Source of the DNA: Bartonella sp. HY328
GTDB taxonomy: Bacteria; Pseudomonadota; Alphaproteobacteria; Rhizobiales; Rhizobiaceae
Assembly: GCF_025449335.1 (NCBI RefSeq)
Contig: NZ_CP104883.1
Span: 62,001-126,000 of the forward strand
Reading direction: 5' to 3'
DNA: 64,000 nucleotides
Positions 1 to 8,719 of the stretch are shown here, piece after piece (within the stretch, counting starts at the first letter, position 1; each line of letters begins with the position of its first letter). Made by a program: the position numbers and the translations under genes. The notes beneath the pieces were generated by a model. That model saw nothing but the letters and a program-made list of their open reading frames with translations. It was not told the DNA's origin and made no database searches.

Positions 1-359
1 TTTTGCGAAACAGCGGAGCCTGAACGAATGCTGGAAAATTCCTGCGAGGTTTTAGTGGCTGTAGTGCGGTTAGAGCCTATTTTCCTTGTCGGGCGGTGGC
101 CGGTTGCAGCATCCTTTTGGAACTTAGCAATTTCCGCGTCGCTAAGGTCGGAAAAATAATTAAAATTTTTATTATATTCTCGTACATGGTCAATACAAAA
201 ATGTAAAAATTGCCCTTCACGGCCACGACCAGCAGGTGCACGATGGGGGCCTGGCTTTTCACAGCCTTCCCATTGGCATTTCATTGTTTCAGGCTCGGCT
301 TTTGCCTTTTTGCCTGAACTAATGCGTATAGAGTCAAAGAATTTTGAATTAATTGCCAT
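1..359 (-). CDS. J-domain (DnaJ-family) protein, N-terminal part, cut by the window edge
   Basis: The reading frame opens at an ATG (complement of 357-359) and stays open for 119 codons to the window edge. The visible part begins MAINSKFFDSIRI and carries a cysteine-containing patch (CQWEGCEKPGPHRAP), a second patch (FCIDHVREYNKNFNYFSDLS) and a serine/threonine-rich stretch. This is the N-terminal region of the DnaJ-family protein conserved in Rhizobiales, whose J domain lies at the C-terminus, here beyond the window. The gene is divergent from bolA, an arrangement I recall from Brucella and relatives. The family label is inferred from the N-terminus and the neighbour, because the HPD motif itself is not in view. 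Confidence 0.72.
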   Translation of the reverse strand, partial: MAINSKFFDSIRISSGKKAKAEPETMKCQWEGCEKPGPHRAPAGRGREGQFLHFCIDHVREYNKNFNYFSDLSDAEIAKFQKDAATGHRPTRKIGSNRTTATKTSQEFSSIRSGSAVSQ

Positions 360-640
360 GATATTTAGGTCATTCCGAATGGATTATAGTGTAATAATGT
401 TTGACAATTGAATGAAATCGCACCAAACTTTATACAAGGCAAACTAATGCCCTTTCAAGAAAACACGATCAAACAATGATTTTGTCCTTTTTAATAAAAG
501 ATACTACGCTATATATGGGGTTTAAATTAAACTTTTAAACTTAATTAAACTGAAAGCGTTGCAGTTTCATATTTGGATTGGCGATTTTAACCAATTATAA
601 AAAAACTGCAATAGCTACGATATGGTTTGGGAAAATAATT

Positions 641-925
641 ATGTCCAGCACGATTAAAGAAATAATGGAAAAAAAATTGCGCGCCGTTTTTACGCCTCAG
701 CATTTAGAAGTTATCAATGAAAGTGCATTACATGCTGGTCATAGTCATGACGACGGTAGCTCTTTTGATGGTGAAGGTGAAACACATTTTAGAATAAAAA
801 TTACTTCAAGTGAATTTGTCGGCATGAAACGGGTAGAGCAACATCGTGCCATTAACGATGTATTAAAAGACGAGCTCGCTGATAAAGTTCATGCTCTTGC
901 AATTGAGGCGCAAGCAACACCATAA
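641..925 (+). CDS. bolA: BolA family protein
   Basis: A 94-residue BolA-like protein. BolA proteins bind [2Fe-2S] clusters together with monothiol glutaredoxins and some also bind DNA. The frame is open from 578, but the first 21 codons have no recognisable homology. MSSTIKEIMEKKL at 641 is the expected family N-terminus, so I place the start there. Visible BolA features are the first helix (IKEIMEKKLRAVF), a histidine-containing loop (ALHAGHSHDDG), the strand HFRIKITSSEFVG and the RVEQHRAINDVLKDEL helix. It faces away from the J-domain gene on the other strand. The ribosome binding site is weak (GGAAAATAATT). Confidence 0.9.
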   Translation: MSSTIKEIMEKKLRAVFTPQHLEVINESALHAGHSHDDGSSFDGEGETHFRIKITSSEFVGMKRVEQHRAINDVLKDELADKVHALAIEAQATP

Positions 926-1230
926 ACGCTACTTAACAGCGAACTATTTTTACGTGCTTTAGACCACAATCGTTTTGCTCCTTAACGAGAAATGCCAAAC
1001 CTCATTTTAAATAATAAGTTTTGCCCCTAAGCTATGGAACTTCGATGCATATTCATGCGTTATCATCGCTTAAGTGGTTGCGAGATTAATATCTGATATC
1101 AAAGTAGTTAATAATAAAGTTTTATTTGTAATTCTTTGATTTGAATTATTGTAGTTTTTGATATAAATGAATTATATTTGATCGCGATTGCTTAAATGAG
1201 ATAGTTAATCATTAATATGTTGGAATATAT
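926..1230. other. intergenic, no gene seen
   Basis: About 305 AT-rich bases between bolA and the sensor kinase gene. I see no reading frame with a ribosome binding site, no strong hairpin and no recognisable terminator. The promoter of the kinase gene presumably lies here but cannot be pointed to. Confidence 0.5.
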
Positions 1231-2601
1231 ATGGAACGCGCAGCTAGAACCCAATGGCGTGATAGGCTTATTCTTGAAAATGCTTTAGATTATGCCATAT
1301 TAACCACTGATATGAATGGAATTATTGATAGTTGGAGTGCTGGCGCGCATAATTTATTTGGTTGGCGCGAAGAAGAAATTATAGGCAAATCGTTAGACAC
1401 GCTTTTCACGCATGAAGATCAAGTTGATGGATTGCCAGCCAAGCGGCGCGAAATGGCCCGTCAACACCGGCTGGATCCAGTTGAGCGCTGGCATTTACGC
1501 AAAGATGGCAGTAAATTTTGGGCATCGGGCGATTTGCAATTATTCCAAGATGAAAATGCCGCACCTTGGGGGTTTTTGAAAATTGTCCGGGATAGAACCA
1601 GCGAGCGGCAACATCAAGAGGCACTCCGCTTAAGTGAGGAACGTGCCCATCTTGCGCAGGAGGCCGGTGGCATTGGGTCTTTTTCCATTGATGTGGATCG
1701 AGGTATTATTCTTGCTACACCCAAATTTATGGAACTATTAGGACTTGAAATTAAGCCAGAACTTGCAATTGAAGAATTTTTAGATGTAATCGTTACCGAT
1801 GTTTCTTATATTGCCAGCCAGATGCTTAATCCGCCAGATGATAATTTAGTATCGCTGGAAATTCAAATTCAACGCAGTGACAATAATGAAAGGCGTTGGA
1901 TTGCTTTTCGCGCAGAAAAAGCACCAACTGATATTGGTGAAATGCAAGGGCATCGCCCGATCCTTGGCGTTATTCAAGATGTAACTGCAAGGCGGCTTGC
2001 CCAAGATAAAAGAGAAATGTTAGCGCAGGAATTAGCCCATCGGGTTAAAAATACCTTGGCTATGGTGCAAAGTATTTGCAATCAAAGCTTAAATAATGCC
2101 ACGAACATTGAAGAAGCACGCCATATTTTAACTGCACGCATAAAAGCTCTTGCTGATGCACAAGATATATTAATCCATGGAGCTTCCTCCAGTATTAATT
2201 TGCATGAGATTATTGTCAATTGTCTTGAGGGCAATATTGGCCTAACCAATCGCTTTACCTGTAATGGCCCCAAAGCTGCTCTTGATAGTGAGGCGGCGCT
2301 TTCCATGTCGTTGGCATTGCATGAATTTGCAACCAATGCAGTAAAATATGGTGCTTTATCGATTGAACAAGGACGAGTGGAAATTACATGGGATTTTGAT
2401 GATGGCAGATTTCATTTTGCATGGCACGAAATTGGTGGGCCTGAAATTACTAAACAACCAACCCGCAAAGGCTTTGGGGCAAAATTAGTGGAACGCTTAT
2501 TGCCCGCAAGCTTGAACGGTGAAGCAAAACTTGATTATGCGCCAAATGGTTTTAGCTATCACCTTAGCGCCCCAATTAGTGATTTGATTAAACCACTTTA
2601 A
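1231..2601 (+). CDS. PAS-PAS sensor histidine kinase, HWE family
   Basis: A soluble sensor kinase of 456 residues. Two PAS domains (about 13-128 and 131-254) precede an HWE-type kinase core. The phospho-acceptor histidine is His270 in AQELAHRVKNTLAMVQS. The N box has Asn369 in HEFATNAVKYGAL, the family-defining Trp-x-Glu is W398/E400, and the G box is RKGFGAKLVERL. HWE kinases are concentrated in Rhizobiales and often respond to light, redox state or general stress. No membrane segment is present, so the signal is likely cytoplasmic. PAS1 has no obvious flavin-binding GXNCRFLQ motif, so blue-light sensing is not supported. No response regulator is adjacent, so it is an orphan. Confidence 0.9.
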   Translation: MERAARTQWRDRLILENALDYAILTTDMNGIIDSWSAGAHNLFGWREEEIIGKSLDTLFTHEDQVDGLPAKRREMARQHRLDPVERWHLRKDGSKFWASGDLQLFQDENAAPWGFLKIVRDRTSERQHQEALRLSEERAHLAQEAGGIGSFSIDVDRGIILATPKFMELLGLEIKPELAIEEFLDVIVTDVSYIASQMLNPPDDNLVSLEIQIQRSDNNERRWIAFRAEKAPTDIGEMQGHRPILGVIQDVTARRLAQDKREMLAQELAHRVKNTLAMVQSICNQSLNNATNIEEARHILTARIKALADAQDILIHGASSSINLHEIIVNCLEGNIGLTNRFTCNGPKAALDSEAALSMSLALHEFATNAVKYGALSIEQGRVEITWDFDDGRFHFAWHEIGGPEITKQPTRKGFGAKLVERLLPASLNGEAKLDYAPNGFSYHLSAPISDLIKPL

Positions 2602-3001
2602 GCCAATCCATGCGTCATTTACAGATTATATTACTTTGACTATTATTTAAAATTTTGGCTTAATAAAAGATGCTATGTCTTGTTATAATTTATAGTGATT
2701 TATAGATTGCCTCTCAACATTTCGCTTATTATTTTTAACTGGTCTTTTATTGGATTAGGTTTAAAATTATGTAGTTTTTGTTGGGATATTGGAAAACAAC
2801 ATTGACGACACTAAATATTGTTGGCACAAACAGCAAATAGCAAAAATATGTGGCAAAAAATGCGGCATATGTTATTAAATGTTTAAGTTTTTACTAAACT
2901 ATCCATTGTCACTAGCACTAGTTACCATAAAGTGTCACCATCAGTGTCATTGCAAAGTTTAGGATTAAATTGCAAATATTATCTTTCTAGAGGGGTTTCC
3001 C
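2602..3001. other. 400-bp leader region upstream of metK
   Basis: No coding sequence is supported. Within 2909-2957 there are repeated short motifs: TTGTCACTAG, CACTAGTTACC, AGTGTCACC and CAGTGTCATT. These could be operator half-sites, but I cannot assign a factor. I looked for a SAM-binding riboswitch (SAM-I, SAM-II and SAM/SAH types) and did not see the expected conserved cores. A strong ribosome binding site (AGAGGGG) lies just before the GTG start of metK. Confidence 0.4.
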
Positions 3002-4264
3002 GTGCACCGTCATTCTTATCTTTTTACTAGTGAATCCGTTTCAGAAGGCCATCCTGATAAGGTTTGTGACCGTATTTCTGATGAAATTGTTGACATGATT
3101 TATAAAGAAGCGCGAAAAACTAGCACCGATCCGTGGAGTGTTCGTATTGCATGTGAAACCATGGCAACCACTAACCGTGTTATCATTGCAGGCGAAGTTC
3201 GCGTACCTGATACATTTTTGAAAAAAGATAAGCAGGGCAATTTAGTTGCTGATGAGCAAGGCAATCCGCAAATCAATCCATCGCGTTTTCGTGCGGCGGC
3301 GCGCCGTGCCATTAAAGAAATTGGCTATGAGCAAGAGGGTTTTCATTGGAAAACCTGCCGTATTGATGTGCTACTCCATTCGCAATCAGCTGATATTGCC
3401 CAAGGTGTTGATAATGCGGCTGACCGTCAAGGTGAAGAAGGTGCTGGCGACCAAGGTATTATGTTTGGTTATGCTTGCCGCGAAACCGAAGATTTAATGC
3501 CAGCACCCATTTATTATGCCCATAAAATTTTGGAAGAAATTGCCACTGCCCGCCATAAGGGCGATGGCGAAGCTAGACTATTGGGGCCAGATGCTAAAAG
3601 TCAGGTAACGGTGCGCTATATTGATGGCAAACCAACAGAGGTAGTTTCAATCGTCCTATCGACTCAACATCTTGATGCCAATTGGGATTCAAAAAAGGTG
3701 CGTGAAGTGGTTGAACCCTACATTCGCAGCGCTTTACATGACATTAAAATTTCTGACAATTGCAATTGGTATATTAATCCAACGGGTAAATTTGTTATTG
3801 GCGGGCCTGACGGCGATGCTGGCCTTACGGGTCGCAAGATTATTGTTGATACTTATGGCGGGGCAGCCCCTCATGGCGGGGGTGCTTTTTCTGGTAAGGA
3901 TACCACCAAAGTTGACCGTTCTGCTGCCTATGCCGCACGCTATCTTGCTAAGAATGTCGTTGCTGCTGGTCTATCTGACCGTTGCACTATCCAGATTTCA
4001 TATGCGATTGGCGTTGCCCAGCCGCTTTCAATTTATGTTGACCTTCACGAAACGGGCAAGGTTTCCGAGGCGCAGGTTGAAGCAGCAATTCGCGCGGTGA
4101 TGGATCTTAGCCCAACCGGTATTCGTAAACATCTTGATCTTAATCGTCCCATCTATGCCAAAACTTCAGCCTATGGGCATTTTGGACGTAAACCTGGCCG
4201 CGATGGTTCATTTTCTTGGGAAAAAACCGATCTTGGCAAGGCATTAAAGGCAGCAATTCAGTAA
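3002..4264 (+). CDS. metK: S-adenosylmethionine synthetase
   Basis: MetK makes S-adenosylmethionine from methionine and ATP in the cytosol. The N-terminal SESVSEGHPDKVCDRISDEI motif holds the ATP- and metal-binding residues. GAGDQGIMFGYA is the second signature, and GGGAFSGKDTTKVDRSAAY the glycine-rich loop. At 420 residues it is longer than the E. coli enzyme (384), as is normal for alphaproteobacterial MetK with extra loops. The start is GTG at 3002 behind AGAGGGG; the protein begins MHRHSYLFTSESVS. The stop codon overlaps the trmB start by one base (TAATG), so the two genes are translationally coupled. Confidence 0.97.
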   Translation: MHRHSYLFTSESVSEGHPDKVCDRISDEIVDMIYKEARKTSTDPWSVRIACETMATTNRVIIAGEVRVPDTFLKKDKQGNLVADEQGNPQINPSRFRAAARRAIKEIGYEQEGFHWKTCRIDVLLHSQSADIAQGVDNAADRQGEEGAGDQGIMFGYACRETEDLMPAPIYYAHKILEEIATARHKGDGEARLLGPDAKSQVTVRYIDGKPTEVVSIVLSTQHLDANWDSKKVREVVEPYIRSALHDIKISDNCNWYINPTGKFVIGGPDGDAGLTGRKIIVDTYGGAAPHGGGAFSGKDTTKVDRSAAYAARYLAKNVVAAGLSDRCTIQISYAIGVAQPLSIYVDLHETGKVSEAQVEAAIRAVMDLSPTGIRKHLDLNRPIYAKTSAYGHFGRKPGRDGSFSWEKTDLGKALKAAIQ

Positions 4265-4977
4265 TGCAATCGGATAAAACACCACATAGAACCCGTATGA
4301 GCGAGGCTTTTTATGGCCGCCGTCAAGGCAAGCCCCTACGGGACAATCAAATTAAGCGGCAAACAGATCTTTTGCCGCAGCTATTGGTAAACCTTGAGCA
4401 ACCAGCGCCACAATCGCTAAAAGAATTATTTGCAAAGCCAGTTGAAGCTGTACGCCTTGAAATTGGTTTTGGTGGCGGCGAGCATTTATTGCATGAGGCT
4501 GGTCGTTTCCCTAATACCGGCTTTATTGGGGTGGAGCCGTTCGTCAACGGCATGGCAAAGCTATTAGCAGGTCTTGATGAATTGCCCGATTTGCAGTCCT
4601 CATTACGCCTTTATAATGATGACGCAACCGCACTGCTTGACTGGCTGCCTGACCAATCACTTGATGGCATTGATTTATTTTATCCAGATCCTTGGCCTAA
4701 GAAAAAACATTGGAAGCGCCGTTTTGTGAATGAGAAAAATTTGCAGCGTTTTGCCCGTGTTTTAAAAAAGGGCGCATTGTTTCGTTTTGCAAGTGATATT
4801 GATACCTATATTAATTGGACATTATTACATTGCCGCGAGCATGGTGGTTTTGAATGGGTAGCGGATAATGCCAGTGATTGGCATACACCCTATGAGGCTT
4901 GGCCCGGCACACGCTATGAAGCAAAGGCGATACGTGAAAACCGTACACCAGCATATTTGACATTTAAACATATTTAA
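4264..4977 (+). CDS. trmB: tRNA (guanine-N7-)-methyltransferase
   Basis: TrmB methylates G46 of the tRNA variable loop using S-adenosylmethionine, the product of the gene in front of it. The frame is open from 4216, but the ATG at 4264 overlaps the metK stop and gives the usual N-terminus, a 237-residue protein. The SAM-binding motif is LEIGFGGGEHLLHEA, followed by GFIGVEPFVNG, and the TrmB signature is DLFYPDPWPKKKHWKRRF. The metK-trmB pair is common in Rhizobiales. There it is often followed by rimP and nusA; here a terminator follows instead. Confidence 0.95.
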   Translation: MQSDKTPHRTRMSEAFYGRRQGKPLRDNQIKRQTDLLPQLLVNLEQPAPQSLKELFAKPVEAVRLEIGFGGGEHLLHEAGRFPNTGFIGVEPFVNGMAKLLAGLDELPDLQSSLRLYNDDATALLDWLPDQSLDGIDLFYPDPWPKKKHWKRRFVNEKNLQRFARVLKKGALFRFASDIDTYINWTLLHCREHGGFEWVADNASDWHTPYEAWPGTRYEAKAIRENRTPAYLTFKHI

Positions 4978-5007
4978 AAGGGGCAATTCTGCCCCTTTAC
5001 TTTTTTA
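4977..5007 (+). terminator. rho-independent terminator after trmB
   Basis: A 9-bp stem (AAAGGGGCA at 4977-4985 with TGCCCCTTT at 4990-4998), a four-base loop, then ACTTTTTT. It starts at the trmB stop codon and closes the metK-trmB unit. Confidence 0.85.
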
Positions 5008-5122
5008 ATACTAAAAATACATTAGAGTCAGGCCCTAGATAGCAGTTTTGCCATTCGATAGATGATAAGCCTTTTCATAATATTGGCTTAATCATATTGA
5101 GTTTATAAGGTGGAGGCGACAG

Positions 5123-5920
5123 ATGAATATTGGTTTTTTAGGCACTGGCACGATTTCTGATGCCATTATCCGCGGCCTTGCTAAATCGGATATTACCAAA
5201 TCAAGCATTGATAAATCTAAAGGGGCGGTTAAATCAATCATTGTGTCACCACGCTCGCAATCTATATCCGCTAGACTTGCCACAGATTTTCCAAGCCTTG
5301 TGCATGTGGCATGTGACAATCAAGCGGTGATAGACCAATCGGATATTATTTTTATTGCTTTACGGGTGCAAGACGCGCAAGACTTGCTTAAACAATTACA
5401 ATTTAAACCGCAGCAAAAACTTGTTAGCTTTATTGCAACCGCGTCAATTGATGATATTGCCGCTTGGAGTGGGCATAAGGGTGCCATTCTTCGCGCGGTG
5501 CCGTTACCATTCGTAGTGGATCATCAAAGCGCCACGCCAATATTTCCAAAAGATCAGGAAGTTGAAGGAATTTTTGCCAAGATTGGTGGCGCACTCAGCC
5601 TTGCCAATGAAGAAGAATTGAAAATTTTCATGATTGCAGGCTCACTTATGGGCAGCTATTATCGTTTTGCTGGCAGTGCAAATCAATGGTTGATTGATCA
5701 GGGCATTAATGAAAATATTTCAACGCAATTTATCAGTAAATTATTTGCAAGCCTAGCCCATGAAGCGCAATCACGGCAACAAATTGACTATAAACAACTG
5801 GAAATTGACCATTCCACTAAGGGTGGCACCAATGAGTTGGTCGCCAAGACCTTTACCGATAATGGTGGCATTGATGCGCTTATTAAAGGACTAGATAGCG
5901 CGCTTGAAAAAATGCAGTAA
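5123..5920 (+). CDS. pyrroline-5-carboxylate reductase-like NADP-binding protein
   Basis: A 265-residue protein of the ProC/F420-oxidoreductase fold. The Rossmann start MNIGFLGTGTISDAIIRGL is clear, and the C-terminal ProC hallmark appears as STKGGTNELVAKTF. The family reduces 1-pyrroline-5-carboxylate to proline with NAD(P)H. The N-terminal half is more divergent than a housekeeping ProC, with a spacer (TKSSIDKSKGAVKS) before the second strand, so it may be a paralogue acting on another imine or amino acid. GGTGGAGG lies just before the ATG at 5123. The gene stands alone between the trmB terminator and the isochorismatase-like gene. Confidence 0.8.
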   Translation: MNIGFLGTGTISDAIIRGLAKSDITKSSIDKSKGAVKSIIVSPRSQSISARLATDFPSLVHVACDNQAVIDQSDIIFIALRVQDAQDLLKQLQFKPQQKLVSFIATASIDDIAAWSGHKGAILRAVPLPFVVDHQSATPIFPKDQEVEGIFAKIGGALSLANEEELKIFMIAGSLMGSYYRFAGSANQWLIDQGINENISTQFISKLFASLAHEAQSRQQIDYKQLEIDHSTKGGTNELVAKTFTDNGGIDALIKGLDSALEKMQ

Positions 5921-5996
5921 CTTAAAATTTTATTTATTTTTATATAAATTTGCGAATTAGATATCTATAAATAGTTAGAAGATAAAGAAGGCAGCT

Positions 5997-6584
5997 ATGG
6001 AAAACAAAGTTATTGATCCTAAAAAGACCGCTTTAATCTTGATGGATTTCCAAAATTTTATTTTAGAGAATTTTATTTCGCCAGAGCAAGCGGCACATGT
6101 AACGACAAATGCTGCAAAGCTACTTCAATGGGCACGCCAAGCCGGTGTTTTGGTTATCCATGTTAATGTTAGTTTTCGCCAAGGTTATCCTGAAATCAGT
6201 TCACGCAATGTTATGTTTGGTGATATTAAAGCCAATAAGCGAGTTATTCCCGGCAGTGACGAGATGATGATCTACGCGCCGCTTGCGCCACAAAATAACG
6301 AACCTATTGTTGGCAAACATCGCATTAGCGCATTTTCAGGTAGTGATTTTGATATGATTTTGCGGGCCAATAATATTGAAGAACTGGTGCTTGCTGGCGT
6401 TGCAACTTCGCATGTTGTTTTATCTACCTTTAACCAAGCCTTTGATCTTGATTATGGCTTGACGGTAATTGAAGATGCTTGCACCGATGGCGATCTTGAT
6501 ATGCATGATATTTTAATCAAAAAGCATTTCCCAAGACATGCAATGGTAATTTCTACGCAAGATTTTATAACTAGACTAGACTGA
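5997..6584 (+). CDS. isochorismatase-fold protein lacking the catalytic cysteine
   Basis: A 195-residue protein with the isochorismatase/cysteine hydrolase fold. Asp17 (LILMDFQNF) and Lys107 (VGKHRISAF) of the usual Asp-Lys-Cys triad are present. The third position, normally G-x-x-T-x-x-C-V, reads GVATSHVVLST, so valine (V130) replaces the cysteine nucleophile. A subgroup with a VVLST motif is familiar to me, so this is probably a genuine subfamily rather than a mutated copy, but ordinary cysteine hydrolase chemistry is not expected. Substrate unknown. GAAGGCAGC provides a ribosome binding site. Confidence 0.8.
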   Translation: MENKVIDPKKTALILMDFQNFILENFISPEQAAHVTTNAAKLLQWARQAGVLVIHVNVSFRQGYPEISSRNVMFGDIKANKRVIPGSDEMMIYAPLAPQNNEPIVGKHRISAFSGSDFDMILRANNIEELVLAGVATSHVVLSTFNQAFDLDYGLTVIEDACTDGDLDMHDILIKKHFPRHAMVISTQDFITRLD

Positions 6585-6602
6585 GTATTTTAAAATACTC
6601 AG
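6581..6602. terminator. perfect palindrome between convergent genes
   Basis: CTGAGTATTTT followed directly by its reverse complement, overlapping the stop codon of the isochorismatase-like gene. It lies between convergent genes, so it could act in both directions, but there is no clean T-run on either side. Confidence 0.45.
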
Positions 6603-6618
6603 CAATGTTTAAGTAAGT

Positions 6619-8334
6619 TTAACCAATTTTATTGCCTAGGTGGTGTATCACTTTTTCGTAATTATCTTTCATAACGTCACCGATTAAACCATCTACAATC
6701 AATTTACCTTTTTCCATAACAATGATGCGATCAAAACGATAAAGATTTTGTAGATCATGAGTTGCAACGATAAGACCATTTTCACCAACATATTCAAATA
6801 TTGTATCCCAGACAGGACCAGCCAAGGCAGGATCCAATGAGGATGTCGGTTCATCAAACAAATTGAAAATACCAGGATTACGCAATAGCCTTAATAGCGT
6901 TAGCCGCCTTGCTTCGCCACCAGATATATTTTTTGCACCCTCGCTTAAATGGCGATTACTATCGGTTAGAAAGTGATTTAACCGCAATTGATGGAATGCC
7001 ATCGAAAGATGACTAGCATTTTGTCCAAAGAATACCGCATGATGAATATTGCCTTCAAGAAATTGCGCTTGTTGAGGATTATAGCGAATAAAGGATAAAT
7101 GCTGATCATCGCTATATTGGCTGATTGCTTTATCATTAAGAAATAAACGGGAATTTATATTTGTATCAAGACCAGCCAAGGCTTCCAATAATGTTGTTTT
7201 CCCTGAACCGCTTTCGCCAATAATCGCGACCTTTTCACCACATTTAAAGCATAAGTCCTGATCTATGGTGATAGGCGCGCCATCAAAGTTAGAGATAATT
7301 CCATGATTTAATCTAAGGCTGGTTATTTTTTCAACAATGTCGCTATTCTCTAAGCCTTTACGAGTAAAGTCTGGCTCATTTAACAATTTTGCTAAATATT
7401 GTCGATCTGAGGAAAATTGGTCTGCAAAGCGATAGGCATCCCCAATTTGGCTAACAGTCGTAAAAAGTAATGTTAGAGCTGAAAAAACAATGACAAGATC
7501 ACCTGCGCTCATACGCGGCGTTGTCGATGCTTGATCTAATACTGCAGACAAAAGCATAAAGCCGGTAGCAAGGGCAATGCTAAGCGATTGATTTAAAGTT
7601 AAAAATGAACCCGAAAAGGCCGCTTTGACCGAAGATGTGACATAGCGGTTAAAAGCATTTTCAAGCGGCTTTGCGGCGCTTAGAGTTGCTCTTTCAAGCT
7701 TTACGGTTTTTGCAGCACCAAAAAGTGTTGCCAATTCGCCAACTAAACTATCTTCACAATCATTGACATCATCAATGTGAGCACGACGCCAAACAATAAT
7801 ATAATGGGTGATGATGACATATATAACGCAACCAATAAGCGTAAAAAACAATATCTTGATACCACCAACTACAGTAACAAGCCCTATCATTATAAACAAT
7901 TGAATGATCAATGGTAAAATAGTGATAATAACATAATATAACAATTTTTCATGGGCCGCTATGCCTCTTTCAAAGCCTTTGATTAATAGACCAAGCCGTG
8001 TTGTATTAAATAATGAAAATTCCTTACCAAGCAAAGCATGTGTCCAATTAACCGATGCATCTCGCACCGCCATTTGTACAAATTTCGTAAGCACCACAGC
8101 CTGCAAAGGGGTAAGGAATACCTGCACTAAAGCCGCAAAAGCAAAGAGCAAAAGCCAAATATATTGTGCAGCGACATTAAAACCTATCGGATTAGTAATG
8201 GCATCAACAATTTTTCCCAATATAATAGGTGGCAAGATCAATGCAGCCTTACCCATACACACAATAGTAAGAAGTAGGAGAAATAATCCTAAACGCTTTT
8301 TAATCATTGGGATTAAAAATATATAATTCGACAT
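6619..8334 (-). CDS. ABC exporter, fused membrane and ATPase domains
   Basis: A 571-residue half-transporter. The membrane domain (about 1-310) has roughly six hydrophobic segments. The ATPase domain (about 330-571) carries Walker A GESGSGKTT (Lys379), a signature motif NISGGEARRLTLLRLL, Walker B FNLFDEPTSSLD and the H-loop IVATHD. The segment FNTTRLGLLIKGFERGIAAH resembles the Atm1/CydD branch of exporters, but this does not fix a substrate. The ribosome binding site (GGGAGGAGGA) is very strong and sits almost against the ATG. It is a single gene, convergent with the isochorismatase-like gene and divergent from tolB. It may work as a homodimer. Confidence 0.85.
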   Translation of the reverse strand: MSNYIFLIPMIKKRLGLFLLLLTIVCMGKAALILPPIILGKIVDAITNPIGFNVAAQYIWLLLFAFAALVQVFLTPLQAVVLTKFVQMAVRDASVNWTHALLGKEFSLFNTTRLGLLIKGFERGIAAHEKLLYYVIITILPLIIQLFIMIGLVTVVGGIKILFFTLIGCVIYVIITHYIIVWRRAHIDDVNDCEDSLVGELATLFGAAKTVKLERATLSAAKPLENAFNRYVTSSVKAAFSGSFLTLNQSLSIALATGFMLLSAVLDQASTTPRMSAGDLVIVFSALTLLFTTVSQIGDAYRFADQFSSDRQYLAKLLNEPDFTRKGLENSDIVEKITSLRLNHGIISNFDGAPITIDQDLCFKCGEKVAIIGESGSGKTTLLEALAGLDTNINSRLFLNDKAISQYSDDQHLSFIRYNPQQAQFLEGNIHHAVFFGQNASHLSMAFHQLRLNHFLTDSNRHLSEGAKNISGGEARRLTLLRLLRNPGIFNLFDEPTSSLDPALAGPVWDTIFEYVGENGLIVATHDLQNLYRFDRIIVMEKGKLIVDGLIGDVMKDNYEKVIHHLGNKIG

Positions 8335-8719
8335 TCCTCCTCCCTTTATACAATATTTTTCTTATTGTTGCCCCGATCATAGATTGGACTATTAAATTTG
8401 CAAACTGGTTTGTTTAATTAATTAAATTATCTATTTAAATGTTACGATATTACCTTATATGTAAGGCAAAATTTATAGCTAGCGTTTTTAAATTACAGTT
8501 TGAAGTGCATTTGTTTTATTTTTCGCAATAGCTTCTTCTCATTTCAAAAGCCACATTTATAGAGTATATATGCTTTTATTATAATTCGCCTTTTGTGTTG
8601 TTTTTTTCAAAAAGAAAATGCACCAAATAATCAAAAAAATTTTGTGCCATTAAACAAACAAAAAGATATTATTGATATAGCTAACAAAACTATTTTTTCT
8701 TGAAAGGTTCGGTTCGAAC
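8335..8719. other. AT-rich divergent promoter region, no gene seen
   Basis: About 385 very AT-rich bases between the divergent ABC exporter and tolB. It must hold both promoters. No strong hairpin and no credible small gene were found. Confidence 0.45.

Noticed and set aside
2602..3001. SAM riboswitch in the metK leader
   Set aside because: No conserved core of the SAM-I, SAM-II or SAM/SAH classes could be found by eye.
3672..4100. A 142-codon open frame on the plus strand
   Set aside because: An alternative frame within metK, whose own frame is fully conserved.
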